A DNA stretch of 45,052 nucleotides from Bacteroidaceae bacterium (GTDB taxonomy: Bacteria > Bacteroidota > Bacteroidia > Bacteroidales > Bacteroidaceae), in NCBI GenBank assembly GCA_017622495.1, contig JAGAQY010000073.1:1-45052 (forward strand), in the 5' to 3' direction. This document shows positions 16,675-26,120 of this stretch, piece after piece (position 1 is the stretch's first letter; each line of letters opens with the position of its first letter). The notes under the pieces are model-generated. The model saw only the letters and a program-made list of their open reading frames with translations. It ran no database searches and had not been told where the DNA came from. Made by a program: the position numbers and the translations under genes.

Positions 16675-18582
16675 ATGAAGAAGCTAATATCAATCATAGC
16701 ATCCGGTTTGCTGTTGGTGTCATGTATAGATACCGTAATTCTTCCCGATGACAAGACGGTGGAAGAGGATTTTTGGCAAACAAAAAATGATGTGACCCTG
16801 ATGGTCAATGGTGCCTATTCCAAGATGGCAACCAGTGGTTTGCAGCAACGGTTGGTGGTATGGACATCACGTTCTGATGAACTGAACCTCAACTCGTCGT
16901 TGAACAATAGAGATCTCAACCAGATTTATTCTGCTAATATACAGACAACGAACAGTTATGCGAACTGGGGCGACCTTTATGCAGTTATCAATGCTTGTAA
17001 TCTGGTCATTGCCAAGTCTGAAGAGGTTATGGATATCGACCCCAACTACATGGAGGGTGACCATCTCAACAATGTGGCGCAGATGAAGGCCTTGCGTTCG
17101 CTCTGCTACTTCTATCTTGTGCGCGTATTCCGTGATGTACCTCTTATATTGGAACCATACAAGAACAGCTCACAAGAGATGAATGTTCCTCAGGTAGCAC
17201 CGAGCGTGGTTATCGATCAGATTATTGCCGATTTGGAGGAGGTGAAGAACAATGCACTCTCTACGCAGGCGATTGCTGTCGCTGATTGGACTCGTTGTGG
17301 ATACTTCACTCGTGACGGTATCTATGCATTGCTTGCCGATGTATACCTTTGGAAGGCATCCATCTATGGCGATGAGTATTGCTACGACAAAGTGATAGAG
17401 TATAGCAACATTATCCGCAGAAATCGTGAGAACGCACCGGGCAATCCCAACAGCTTTGGTGCACAGACGTTGGACGACGATGGATGGGGACTGAGTCCTG
17501 CAAGCAGCTATTATGATCAGTTGTTCAGCGAGAATGGTAATGGACAGGAGTCACTCTTCGAACTGCAGTTTACTAACAACGAAGGACTGTGTGTCGTATA
17601 TAACCGTATTAATAACAACGCCAATGCCCAACCGCAATTCTATGCAAGCAAACCGTATGCTATGGTAGGAACAGGTAGGGCCAACTACGTGTTCGACAAT
17701 ACAAGCCACTACATCTATGATGTCCGTGGATTTGAAAGTGTATATGACTTTAATGGAGCTGCCGAAGAAGGTTTCTTCATCCGTAAGCATGTAGGGATGA
17801 ACGGCTTGACATTTATGGGTCAGAACCCGGCATCAGAGATCCGTGGTAATCGTGCTTTCAACCCCTATAACCAGAACTGGGTGGTATACCGCGCTACTGA
17901 TGTGATGTTGATGAAGGCTGAGGCCCTGGTGCAGAAAGCGCTCATACAGGCTAAAGCTCAAGCAGGCCTTGTGGAGCAGTTGGCTACAGTGTCTACAGTG
18001 GAAGATTCGCTTGCATTGGCCGACCAATTGTTCCAAATCAATCAGACCATTTCACGATACAACGTGGAGGCAGTTCGCCAAGTACAGATAGTGAACACTC
18101 GTGCCATACATTCCACGGATGAGAGTACAAAATCACCCATTGATTCGACGAAATACGCTGTATCGTCTGTTCCGTTTGACAGCATAGATGTTGCTGGATA
18201 TGTAAACCGTCAGGTGAGCGCATTCAATTCATTTGCAGCCACGGCGAGTGATCTGGAACTACTGGTGATGGACGAGCGGGCACGTGAGCTTTGTTTCGAA
18301 GGCAAGCGTTGGTTTGATATGCTCCGTTACAACTATCGTCATGTGGATGGTGTAAATTATGGCGTTATCCTGGCTCACCAGGGAGATTATGTGAAGAACT
18401 ATGATGAAATGCTTAATCTCATAGCCCGTAAGTATACATCAGGAGGTGGTAAGGGTGTAACTGCAAAGATGCCGACAGAACCCTATCTCTATATGCCTAT
18501 CATTGAAAGTGAGATGGAAGTGAATAACGCCTTGGAGCAGAACCCCGTATATTCTGATGGAGGTACAATAGAGAAGAACTAA
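16675..18582 (+). CDS. SusD/RagB-type surface lipoprotein, first
   Basis: 635 residues. A lipobox LLVSC with Cys17 ends the signal peptide. The SusD N-terminal TPR-like fold is seen in WQTKNDVTLMVNGAYSKM and QMKALRSLCYFYLVRVFRDV. The C-terminal signature DERARELCFEGKRWFDMLRY lies near residues 527-546. SusD proteins act as the substrate-binding lid over a SusC barrel. Between the VMLMKAEAL helix and that signature there is an unusually long, Ala/Gln/Ser/Thr-rich insertion (about residues 420-515) that is not typical of the family. The gene is 14 bases after susC, and the two surely work as a pair. Confidence 0.94.
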   Translation: MKKLISIIASGLLLVSCIDTVILPDDKTVEEDFWQTKNDVTLMVNGAYSKMATSGLQQRLVVWTSRSDELNLNSSLNNRDLNQIYSANIQTTNSYANWGDLYAVINACNLVIAKSEEVMDIDPNYMEGDHLNNVAQMKALRSLCYFYLVRVFRDVPLILEPYKNSSQEMNVPQVAPSVVIDQIIADLEEVKNNALSTQAIAVADWTRCGYFTRDGIYALLADVYLWKASIYGDEYCYDKVIEYSNIIRRNRENAPGNPNSFGAQTLDDDGWGLSPASSYYDQLFSENGNGQESLFELQFTNNEGLCVVYNRINNNANAQPQFYASKPYAMVGTGRANYVFDNTSHYIYDVRGFESVYDFNGAAEEGFFIRKHVGMNGLTFMGQNPASEIRGNRAFNPYNQNWVVYRATDVMLMKAEALVQKALIQAKAQAGLVEQLATVSTVEDSLALADQLFQINQTISRYNVEAVRQVQIVNTRAIHSTDESTKSPIDSTKYAVSSVPFDSIDVAGYVNRQVSAFNSFAATASDLELLVMDERARELCFEGKRWFDMLRYNYRHVDGVNYGVILAHQGDYVKNYDEMLNLIARKYTSGGGKGVTAKMPTEPYLYMPIIESEMEVNNALEQNPVYSDGGTIEKN

Positions 18583-18619
18583 TCATGCGTCAGTAACCTA
18601 TATGTTAATAGAATCGATT

Positions 18620-20800
18620 ATGAATAAGAATATAATAAAAGTTGCTGCAGGCGTACTGCTTGGTGCGTCAGTGACACTGACCTCGTGTAGCTGGGAGCCC
18701 GATGATTCGAGCCTATACACTTTCACGGGACAGACTATTCAGGATTTCTTGGAGGAGAACGACTCACTCTTCCATCAGTTCAATGTCATCATGAAGCGCT
18801 CGGGTTATGACCGCATGATGGACACTTACGGGCAATATACCTGTTATGCACCTCTTAGTGAGGGCGTAGATGCGTATATCGATAGTTTGTACAACGACAC
18901 GTTAGCCCGCATACCGCATAATGGACTGACTGAGAATAGTATTGATGGCCTGTCAGAAGAGCAGTGCAAGGAGATTGCACGTTATCACTTGTCGGCTATG
19001 ATGAACTCGTATGTGGAGCAGCTGAGCAATGCCAGTGGTAAGGAAATAAGTACAATGCTAAATACCCCGTTCATTTCCAAATTGGATGATGACGGTGTAG
19101 TACGTCTCAATAATGAGGCAGAGGTGACCTCGTATGATCATGAGATGACCAATGGTTATGTGCACGTCATCAACAAGGTGATACCACGCACCACACAGCG
19201 CTTGCCAGAGGTGTTGGAGAGAAATCCAGAGTTTACCATATTCTTTGGGGCGCTTGTGAAATGCGGATTGGACTCTATTCTGTTGAAAGACCAGAAGCTC
19301 AATGCAGACGGTTCACCCAGAACTTATCATTTGGATAACAAGGCTGCTCGACCTGGCTATGGAGATCAGGGCCCTTTCCATGTGCCAGAAGAGTGTAAAA
19401 TCAAGTATACCATCTTTGCAGAGGACAATGCTACATTTGCAAAGTATGGTATCTATGATTTCGAAAGCTTGAAGGCCAAGTGTGTAGAGTGGTATGGCAA
19501 TGCGGCCGAGTGGTATGACTATCCCGACAAGGAAAGTAATCCTATCTCTACAGGTGATGACTACGAATATACCTACAATGTAGTGAATATGTTTATGCGC
19601 TACCATATCCTGAATGCAGGAATGGAGTACCGTAAGCTCGTTTATACGAAGGATGTACCGGAGTCGGCTGCTCATTGGAACTTTGCTTTTGGTGGTGAAC
19701 CTTACGACTACTATGAGACCCTATTGCCTCATACATTGATGAAGATATGGCAGCCCCTGTATCAGAATACAGGTTCGTCAACAACAATTTGGATCAACCG
19801 TTGGCGTCAGAACAACACCTTGACAGATCAAATTGGAACCTTCGGCAGTGATGCTACTCATCAGATATTGCGCGATGGATGTATGGTACAGCGTCCGCCC
19901 AAGTCGAATATTCAGACCTATAATGGATACATACATCGTATAGACCGCCCCTTGGTATATGATGCAGAGGTGCCTGCGGGTGTGTTGAATGAGCGTTTGC
20001 GTATTGATGTAGGTACCATGTTGCCAGAATTGATCAATAATGACATCCGTTTTGCTACGGTGACAGAAGCTGCAGCTATGAATATCTATGGAACTTCTGG
20101 AGGTATGATACGTCTTCCGTTGGATTACTTTGATAATTTGATTAGTTATAATACAAAGACCAAGTTGGCATGGTATAACTTGGGTCTTTGGCGTGCATGG
20201 CAGGCCAACCAATTGTCTGGCTGGGATGAAAATGACTTTGCATTCCGCTTGCCCCCTGTGCCTACTGGAGACTATGAAATTCGTATTATCTATCCGCCGA
20301 TGGCAAATAGCGGATTGCAGCAGTATTACATCGGTACCTCTAATGAACCCAGCTCGATGCGCCCGTTGGGTATTCCTATTGATGCCCGTTATCCCAATTC
20401 GGGAATTGACGGAGAACGTTTGTCGACAGGTTATCTTCTTTCTGACGAATTTACCGATTATGGTGTAGCTTCTGACCTTGTGATGCGTAATCATGGTTAT
20501 ATGCGTGCTCCAGCAAGTTTTTCTCGAGGTGAGAGAAACTCCGTATTGTCACGTATTACTCATCCACAAGAATTATTGGATGCTGGCAAAGAAGCTTGCT
20601 GCCGCTACGAGGAGGGTTATGGTAACAGTATGATGCGTAAGATTGTCAGTGTAGAACATCTGGAACAGGGTGAAACCTACTGGATTCGTCTCAAGAACTT
20701 GCTGAGGGGATATGACCAATTGGGTTTCTCTATTGACTTTATCGAATTGGTGCCGGTAAGTGTCGTGAATAGTCAGGACTTGACTGAGGACTGGTATTGA
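18620..20800 (+). CDS. FAS1-domain lipoprotein, second of three
   Basis: I chose ATG 18620 (MNKNIIKVAAG) over an upstream in-frame start at 18602, because it gives a clean lipoprotein signal with lipobox LTSC and Cys23; length is 726 residues. A first FAS1-like unit covers about 30-195 (FNVIMKRSGYDRMMDTY, then NGYVHVINKVIP). A second covers about 200-440 (FFGALVKCGLDSILL, then NGYIHRIDRPLV). The C-terminal 280 residues form a beta-rich domain with no clear family, containing TGDYEIRIIYPPMAN and ending in ETYWIRLKNL-type strands. This resembles DUF5108/carbohydrate-binding-like tails seen on FAS1 proteins. It is probably surface-anchored and co-transcribed with its neighbours. Confidence 0.84.
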   Translation: MNKNIIKVAAGVLLGASVTLTSCSWEPDDSSLYTFTGQTIQDFLEENDSLFHQFNVIMKRSGYDRMMDTYGQYTCYAPLSEGVDAYIDSLYNDTLARIPHNGLTENSIDGLSEEQCKEIARYHLSAMMNSYVEQLSNASGKEISTMLNTPFISKLDDDGVVRLNNEAEVTSYDHEMTNGYVHVINKVIPRTTQRLPEVLERNPEFTIFFGALVKCGLDSILLKDQKLNADGSPRTYHLDNKAARPGYGDQGPFHVPEECKIKYTIFAEDNATFAKYGIYDFESLKAKCVEWYGNAAEWYDYPDKESNPISTGDDYEYTYNVVNMFMRYHILNAGMEYRKLVYTKDVPESAAHWNFAFGGEPYDYYETLLPHTLMKIWQPLYQNTGSSTTIWINRWRQNNTLTDQIGTFGSDATHQILRDGCMVQRPPKSNIQTYNGYIHRIDRPLVYDAEVPAGVLNERLRIDVGTMLPELINNDIRFATVTEAAAMNIYGTSGGMIRLPLDYFDNLISYNTKTKLAWYNLGLWRAWQANQLSGWDENDFAFRLPPVPTGDYEIRIIYPPMANSGLQQYYIGTSNEPSSMRPLGIPIDARYPNSGIDGERLSTGYLLSDEFTDYGVASDLVMRNHGYMRAPASFSRGERNSVLSRITHPQELLDAGKEACCRYEEGYGNSMMRKIVSVEHLEQGETYWIRLKNLLRGYDQLGFSIDFIELVPVSVVNSQDLTEDWY

Positions 20801-20829
20801 TACTATAGAATAGTAAAGAAAAGGAGACT

Positions 20830-22686
20830 ATGATTATGAAATACATCAATAAAGTAAGAATAGCGGTTGTGGCTTGTAGCGCATTGGTCGCTGCATCATG
20901 TACCGATTATCTGGACTATAATACGGTACCCGAGGCCACGGACCCAGCAGCAGACAAGACGCTGTGGGAGAATATCTCGGAGAATGAGAATTTGACAGAT
21001 TTTGCTGCAGTGCTTAAACGCTTGGGCTATGATGAGGTGCTTAATGCTTCGCATACCTATACGGTATGGGCTCCCCAGAATGGTTCGTTCAGTTTGGAAG
21101 AACTGAATCAAATGGATTCAACCAAGGTAGAGCGTCAATTCTTGAAGAATGCCATTGCTGATTTTGCACATCGTGAAGCGGACATCAATGATACGGTAGT
21201 GTATATGCTTAATGGTAAGTTGGTAAAATTTTCGAACAAGAATACCGATATGCTGGCTTTTGATGGGAAGGATATCCTTCCTAATGCAGCTAATCCCGCT
21301 GTGTTCAACTACCCCAGTACCAATGGTCTGCTCTACATTACCTCGGCACCAGCTACTTTCCGTTATAACGGATACGAGTATCTGAGAGAGTCTGAAGATA
21401 TGCCTAATATGATGGGAGCCTATGTAGAGCATTATGAAAGCCGTGTATTGGACGAGGCGAACTCTGTAAAAGGTGCCATCATTGATGGTGTACAGCACTA
21501 TGATGACTCGGTGATTATTGTAAGCAATATACTAACCGACCGGATGCTTCGTGCACAGCTTGACAATGAGGATAGTCTATATACCGTATTGATTCCGACA
21601 GATACTGCATGGAATAGAGCTTATGGCGAAATTGCATCATACTATAATTTCGTAGAGAAAATTCCTTATCAAGATTTAAGTAGCAATCAGGTGGGACTTA
21701 TGCCTGGTGCCTCATGGAATGATAAAATGAAGAAATTGATCAATATGCTTGATGCTTCAGCTGGCAAAGTGGAGGTGGCTCTTACTTCTGCTCCTATAGG
21801 GGCTGAAATTCAAGAGACTGGTGCATATTGGTCTGATTCTATTGCAAAACGATTGCTGACCAACAACTTTGTCTTCTCAGAGAAGAGTGGTAAATTTAAC
21901 ACTAAGTTCCAGACAGGTCAATCTTTCAAGGAGAGTGATTCCGTTTATTCTACAACGGGTAATTGGCTAAGCAATCCAGCGATGTTGGATGAACTGACTG
22001 AAGATGTAATAGAACTCAGTAATGGACATGCACGCATGATTAAGGATTTTCCATTTAGCCCCAAAGAAACTTACGCTCCTGTTATTAAATCGCGTAATGT
22101 GGGACGTGTAATCACAGCTACAGGATTCAAACATACAGAAGAGAGTATAGATAGAGAGCTGCTCGATCCGAGTATGTGTGTGTTGGATGATGAAAATGAA
22201 ACGGCATTACGTTATGTAAAGACGAATGTTCCGGAGATTTCGTATTCTTTGAGTGAGTTCAACTTCTATATTGACAATGTATTGTCTACCACTTATGATG
22301 TCTCGTTGGTTTTGGTGCCAGCATGCATTGAAGATCCGGATATGCCTGAATCAGAGCGTAAGCCATATAGCTTATATGTAGACATAAACTATGCCGACTA
22401 CGAGAAGGGTGAATTGACCTTAGTGAACAAGCGTTTTGATGGTGAGAAACTTGTATCGGGAAATAGCGCACTTCGAAAAGTGGAACCGTTTACCGGTGGT
22501 AAAGATAAGGTGGATACGATTCGTTTGGGTCGTGTGACATTCCCTATATGCTATGCTGGTACTGGTGCTAAGCCAAATATTAAGGTGATGTATCCCTTTA
22601 ATTTGAAGATGGACAAATCATGTGAGCGAAACCTCCGTATCGCCAATGTTATATTGGAACCCGTAGTGGAGGAAGAAAAAGAATAA
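20830..22686 (+). CDS. FAS1-domain lipoprotein, third of three
   Basis: 618 residues from ATG 20830; ATG 20836 is also possible. The signal peptide ends in lipobox VAASC with Cys24. A FAS1-like unit runs from about 45 to 240 (FAAVLKRLGYDEVLNASHTY, with the strand YTVWAPQNGSF). A second unit covers about 240-430 (VIIVSNILTDRMLRAQL, YTVLIPTDTAWNRAY). A beta-rich C-terminal part with RVGRVI/RNLRIANVILE-like strands follows. No catalytic motif is seen. It lies 29 bases after the second FAS1 gene and 17 before the second susC, so it is well inside the operon. It differs clearly from the other two, so it is not a recent duplicate. Confidence 0.84.
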   Translation: MIMKYINKVRIAVVACSALVAASCTDYLDYNTVPEATDPAADKTLWENISENENLTDFAAVLKRLGYDEVLNASHTYTVWAPQNGSFSLEELNQMDSTKVERQFLKNAIADFAHREADINDTVVYMLNGKLVKFSNKNTDMLAFDGKDILPNAANPAVFNYPSTNGLLYITSAPATFRYNGYEYLRESEDMPNMMGAYVEHYESRVLDEANSVKGAIIDGVQHYDDSVIIVSNILTDRMLRAQLDNEDSLYTVLIPTDTAWNRAYGEIASYYNFVEKIPYQDLSSNQVGLMPGASWNDKMKKLINMLDASAGKVEVALTSAPIGAEIQETGAYWSDSIAKRLLTNNFVFSEKSGKFNTKFQTGQSFKESDSVYSTTGNWLSNPAMLDELTEDVIELSNGHARMIKDFPFSPKETYAPVIKSRNVGRVITATGFKHTEESIDRELLDPSMCVLDDENETALRYVKTNVPEISYSLSEFNFYIDNVLSTTYDVSLVLVPACIEDPDMPESERKPYSLYVDINYADYEKGELTLVNKRFDGEKLVSGNSALRKVEPFTGGKDKVDTIRLGRVTFPICYAGTGAKPNIKVMYPFNLKMDKSCERNLRIANVILEPVVEEEKE

Positions 22687-22703
22687 TGGCTAACACTTAG
22701 AAG

Positions 22704-25700
22704 ATGAATCAGAATATGAAAAATACAATGATAGATAGATTGCAGCGTCAGAGCCTCAGGCTCTCACTCTGTGCTTTGGCCATGTGTTTCTGTTCGGTTG
22801 CATGGGCTCAAGATGGAGCAGGCGCAACAGAAGACTCCGAATTCACAGGGTTTAAGGCTCCTCAACGCAAGGTGGTAGAGGAAAAGAATAGACTAATCTC
22901 TATCTCGGGTATCGTTATTGATGAGGTTACCAAAGCACCTATTGCAGGTGTGCGTGTACAGACATTGGGTGATAACCGCTATACGGCGATGACCAATGAG
23001 AAGGGTAGCTTTACAATTAAGGTACCTGACTTTGCCTCGGCCCTATATGTGGAAGTTCCTCGATATTTGTCGCAACAAGTGGCCATTCGTAGCAATGAAG
23101 AGGGTCAGATTGTGCAAATCAGTTTGTTGAGTAACAGGTTTAAGGAAATGTATACCAACGACACCGAATATACGGCAACCAATGAGTTTACTGTAAGAGG
23201 TGGTGGTGTGACTGTAGATAATGAGATACAGGCAAACTTGGGAGCTGATATTCGTGCCATTAACCGATCTGGTGCACTTGATGGAGGTAATGCCTTGTTT
23301 ATTCGCGGTCTGAACTCTATCAATGCGAATGCCCAACCGTTGGTGATTGTCGATGGTATCGAGTGGGATATGCAGTACAACCGTGCTGTGTTGCACCAAG
23401 GACGTGCCTTCAATATGTTGGCCAATATCTCTCCTGAGGATATTGAGAAAATTCAGGTGCTTAAGAATGCTACGGCACTTTATGGTGCACGCGGAGCAAA
23501 TGGCGTGATTTTGATTGAGACCAAGCGAGGTCATTCGATGGCAACACGTATTGACGCGAACATCTCGGCGGGCATCTCTTTGGAGCCGCATCAGATGACC
23601 ATGATGAATGCTACACAGTATCGTAACTATGCAACGGAGATGTTGGGTACTATAGCTGCTCTCAAAAAGTCGGAGAACCGTGACGTTACTTTTAACTTCC
23701 TCAACGACGATCCCAAGAATTATTACTACATGATGTATCATAATGATACGGATTGGCAGGATGAGGTATATCGTACGGCCATCACGCAGAACTATAACAT
23801 CAACGTGCAAGGTGGCGATGATGTGGGTATGTATAACCTATCGGTGGGATATATTGATGCGCAGAATACCATTAAGAGTTCTGGCTTTGACCGTTTGAAT
23901 GTACGTTTCAATACAGATATCTCAATCCTTGAGCGGTTGAACACCAAGTTCGACATGTCATTTACACGTGCCAACAATACGTTGTTTGATGATGGCTTCT
24001 CTTCTGACTTAGGTGCAGGTACAGTGATGTCGCCTACCAACTTGGCAATGATTAAATCTCCACTTGTAACTCCTTATCAATACAATAAGCATGTGGGTGG
24101 ATTTACTCATCTGCTATCGGAGTATGACAAGTTGTTCAGCCCACTTAGCCAAAGATTGTATGGGAATGATTATTATTATTCACTTGGTAATCCGACATCT
24201 ATTCTTAACAATGCGACGGGAGACAATAAGAATAAAGTGGAAAACATGCTGTTTAATGTACGTATTGCTCCTACATATACCTTTAATGAACATCTGTCGT
24301 TGACAACAGACTTTAGCTATACGCTGAACCGTAATTCACAGCGCTACTATCGCCCGTCTGAAGGTATTCCTCCTTTCCTTATCGAAGGTTTGGGTACGGT
24401 GTACAACCTTACTTCTTCGCTTTTCTCGAAGGGAACCAATGTGTTGAGTAATACCTATCTGAATTGGGAGAATAAATATGCTGCCCATTCTGTCGCTGCA
24501 ATTGGTGGTTTCCGCTACAACCATTTCGCCTACGATGGTAGTGATGCCAAAACCCAGTTCCGCACTGCAGCAGATGACAAGAATCCCTATCTGACGGCAG
24601 ATCCGTCAAGAGGCTATTCAAGCCTTTACGGTGCAAATGATATATGGAGAAATATCCAATGGTATGCATCGGGTGACTATAATTATGCTAACCGCTATTT
24701 TGCTACACTGTCGCTTTTGGCTGAGGCCAACAGCCGTTTTGGTGCCAATGCGGATGGTAGCATACGCGCATTCGGAGTACCTTGGGCTATATTCCCCAGT
24801 GTACAACTTGGTTGGGTACTGACTAATGAGAAATGGTTCCCCAAGAACTCTGCTATAAACTATTTGCGTGTGAGTGCAGGATGGGACATGAGTGGTAACG
24901 ATGACATTTCCAACTATGCTGCTCGTACCTCGTTCTCTTCTGTACGTTACAACTACAATGCAATTGGTATGCAAATGACTAATATTGGTAACGACAAGAT
25001 TAAGTGGGAAACTACATCAAAGTGGAATGCGGGCATTGAAGCCAACATGTTGAATAATCGCTTGTCTGTGGCTGCTGATTTCTATTATCATAATACAAAA
25101 GACCTGCTCACTTATAAGACATTCAGTACGCCGATATCTGGTATCAATCAGTATTGGAGTAATGGAGGTTCGTTGGTGAACAAGGGAGTTGAGGTGATGT
25201 TGTCTGGAAAACCCATGGCTACCCGAAACCTTACCTTAGAGTTGGGAGCAAGTGTAGGACATTATATCAATGAGGTCACTTCGCTTCCGCAGCGTGCATT
25301 TGCTGATGGTGTAAAGACATTCAACGGTAGCGATTACTGCAATTCAGTTTATGGTGAAAACAACATTCTTGTATCTTTAGGTAATCCTATTGGGGTGTTC
25401 TATGGGTACGAAACTTTAGGTGTGTTTTCAACTGATGCTGAGGCTAAAGAGGCTGGTAAGGAAGGCTATCTCTATATGTTGAATGCGGCAGGAAATATCC
25501 AAAACTTTACTGCTGGTGATGTGCATTTCGTAGATCAGAACGGAGATGGCTGTATTGATGAAAATGATAAAGTCATTCTCGGCAATCCTAACCCTGATTT
25601 CTATGGCAACATCTTTGCAGCACTCAACTGGAAAAACTTCACTCTTGATATGGGCTTCAACTTTAGTGTGGGCAATGATGTATATAATTACCAGCGTAGC

Positions 25701-26090
25701 ATCGTCAATTCTGGCTCTACATTCTACAATCAGCAGGTTGCTGAAGTAGGCCACTGGCGCTATGAAGGTCATGAAGCTACATTGCCTAAGTTGGCATATG
25801 GTGATCCCATGGGCAACAATCGTTTCTCTGATCGTTGGATTGAGGATGGATCGTATCTTCGCCTGAAAAATGTGCGTATGTCCTATCGAATACCTGTGCC
25901 AGAGTCGTGGACATCATGGCTACAAAGCATGTCGGTATGGGGCGAAGCGCAAAATGTGTTTACGCTTACTAGATATACTGGCAATGACCCAGAGTTCAGC
26001 ATTGGCAACAGTGTGATGTATCAAGGTATTGATTGCGGCAATCTAGCTCAAAGCCGTACATTTGTATTGGGTTTGAAGATTAACTTGTAA
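22704..26090 (+). CDS. SusC/RagA-type TonB-dependent outer-membrane transporter, second
   Basis: 1128 residues. The signal peptide ends near CSVAWAQ and is followed by an unusual spacer of about 30 residues. A carboxypeptidase-regulatory-like domain follows (ISISGIVIDEVTKAPIAGVR, about 63-145). The plug has LFIRGLNSINANAQPLVIVD and YGARGANGVILIETKRG. The long beta-barrel ends in RTFVLGLKINL. A DxNxDG loop (DQNGDGCIDENDK) lies near residue 943. No recognisable TonB-box-like DEVVV linker is visible: the region reads EYTATNEFTVRGGGVTVDNE. It is distinct from the first SusC, suggesting a different ligand or a two-step system. Its SusD partner is 30 bases downstream. Confidence 0.94.
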   Translation: MNQNMKNTMIDRLQRQSLRLSLCALAMCFCSVAWAQDGAGATEDSEFTGFKAPQRKVVEEKNRLISISGIVIDEVTKAPIAGVRVQTLGDNRYTAMTNEKGSFTIKVPDFASALYVEVPRYLSQQVAIRSNEEGQIVQISLLSNRFKEMYTNDTEYTATNEFTVRGGGVTVDNEIQANLGADIRAINRSGALDGGNALFIRGLNSINANAQPLVIVDGIEWDMQYNRAVLHQGRAFNMLANISPEDIEKIQVLKNATALYGARGANGVILIETKRGHSMATRIDANISAGISLEPHQMTMMNATQYRNYATEMLGTIAALKKSENRDVTFNFLNDDPKNYYYMMYHNDTDWQDEVYRTAITQNYNINVQGGDDVGMYNLSVGYIDAQNTIKSSGFDRLNVRFNTDISILERLNTKFDMSFTRANNTLFDDGFSSDLGAGTVMSPTNLAMIKSPLVTPYQYNKHVGGFTHLLSEYDKLFSPLSQRLYGNDYYYSLGNPTSILNNATGDNKNKVENMLFNVRIAPTYTFNEHLSLTTDFSYTLNRNSQRYYRPSEGIPPFLIEGLGTVYNLTSSLFSKGTNVLSNTYLNWENKYAAHSVAAIGGFRYNHFAYDGSDAKTQFRTAADDKNPYLTADPSRGYSSLYGANDIWRNIQWYASGDYNYANRYFATLSLLAEANSRFGANADGSIRAFGVPWAIFPSVQLGWVLTNEKWFPKNSAINYLRVSAGWDMSGNDDISNYAARTSFSSVRYNYNAIGMQMTNIGNDKIKWETTSKWNAGIEANMLNNRLSVAADFYYHNTKDLLTYKTFSTPISGINQYWSNGGSLVNKGVEVMLSGKPMATRNLTLELGASVGHYINEVTSLPQRAFADGVKTFNGSDYCNSVYGENNILVSLGNPIGVFYGYETLGVFSTDAEAKEAGKEGYLYMLNAAGNIQNFTAGDVHFVDQNGDGCIDENDKVILGNPNPDFYGNIFAALNWKNFTLDMGFNFSVGNDVYNYQRSIVNSGSTFYNQQVAEVGHWRYEGHEATLPKLAYGDPMGNNRFSDRWIEDGSYLRLKNVRMSYRIPVPESWTSWLQSMSVWGEAQNVFTLTRYTGNDPEFSIGNSVMYQGIDCGNLAQSRTFVLGLKINL

Positions 26091-26120
26091 TAAAGTGTAA
26101 TTATTATATAACATGATTAT

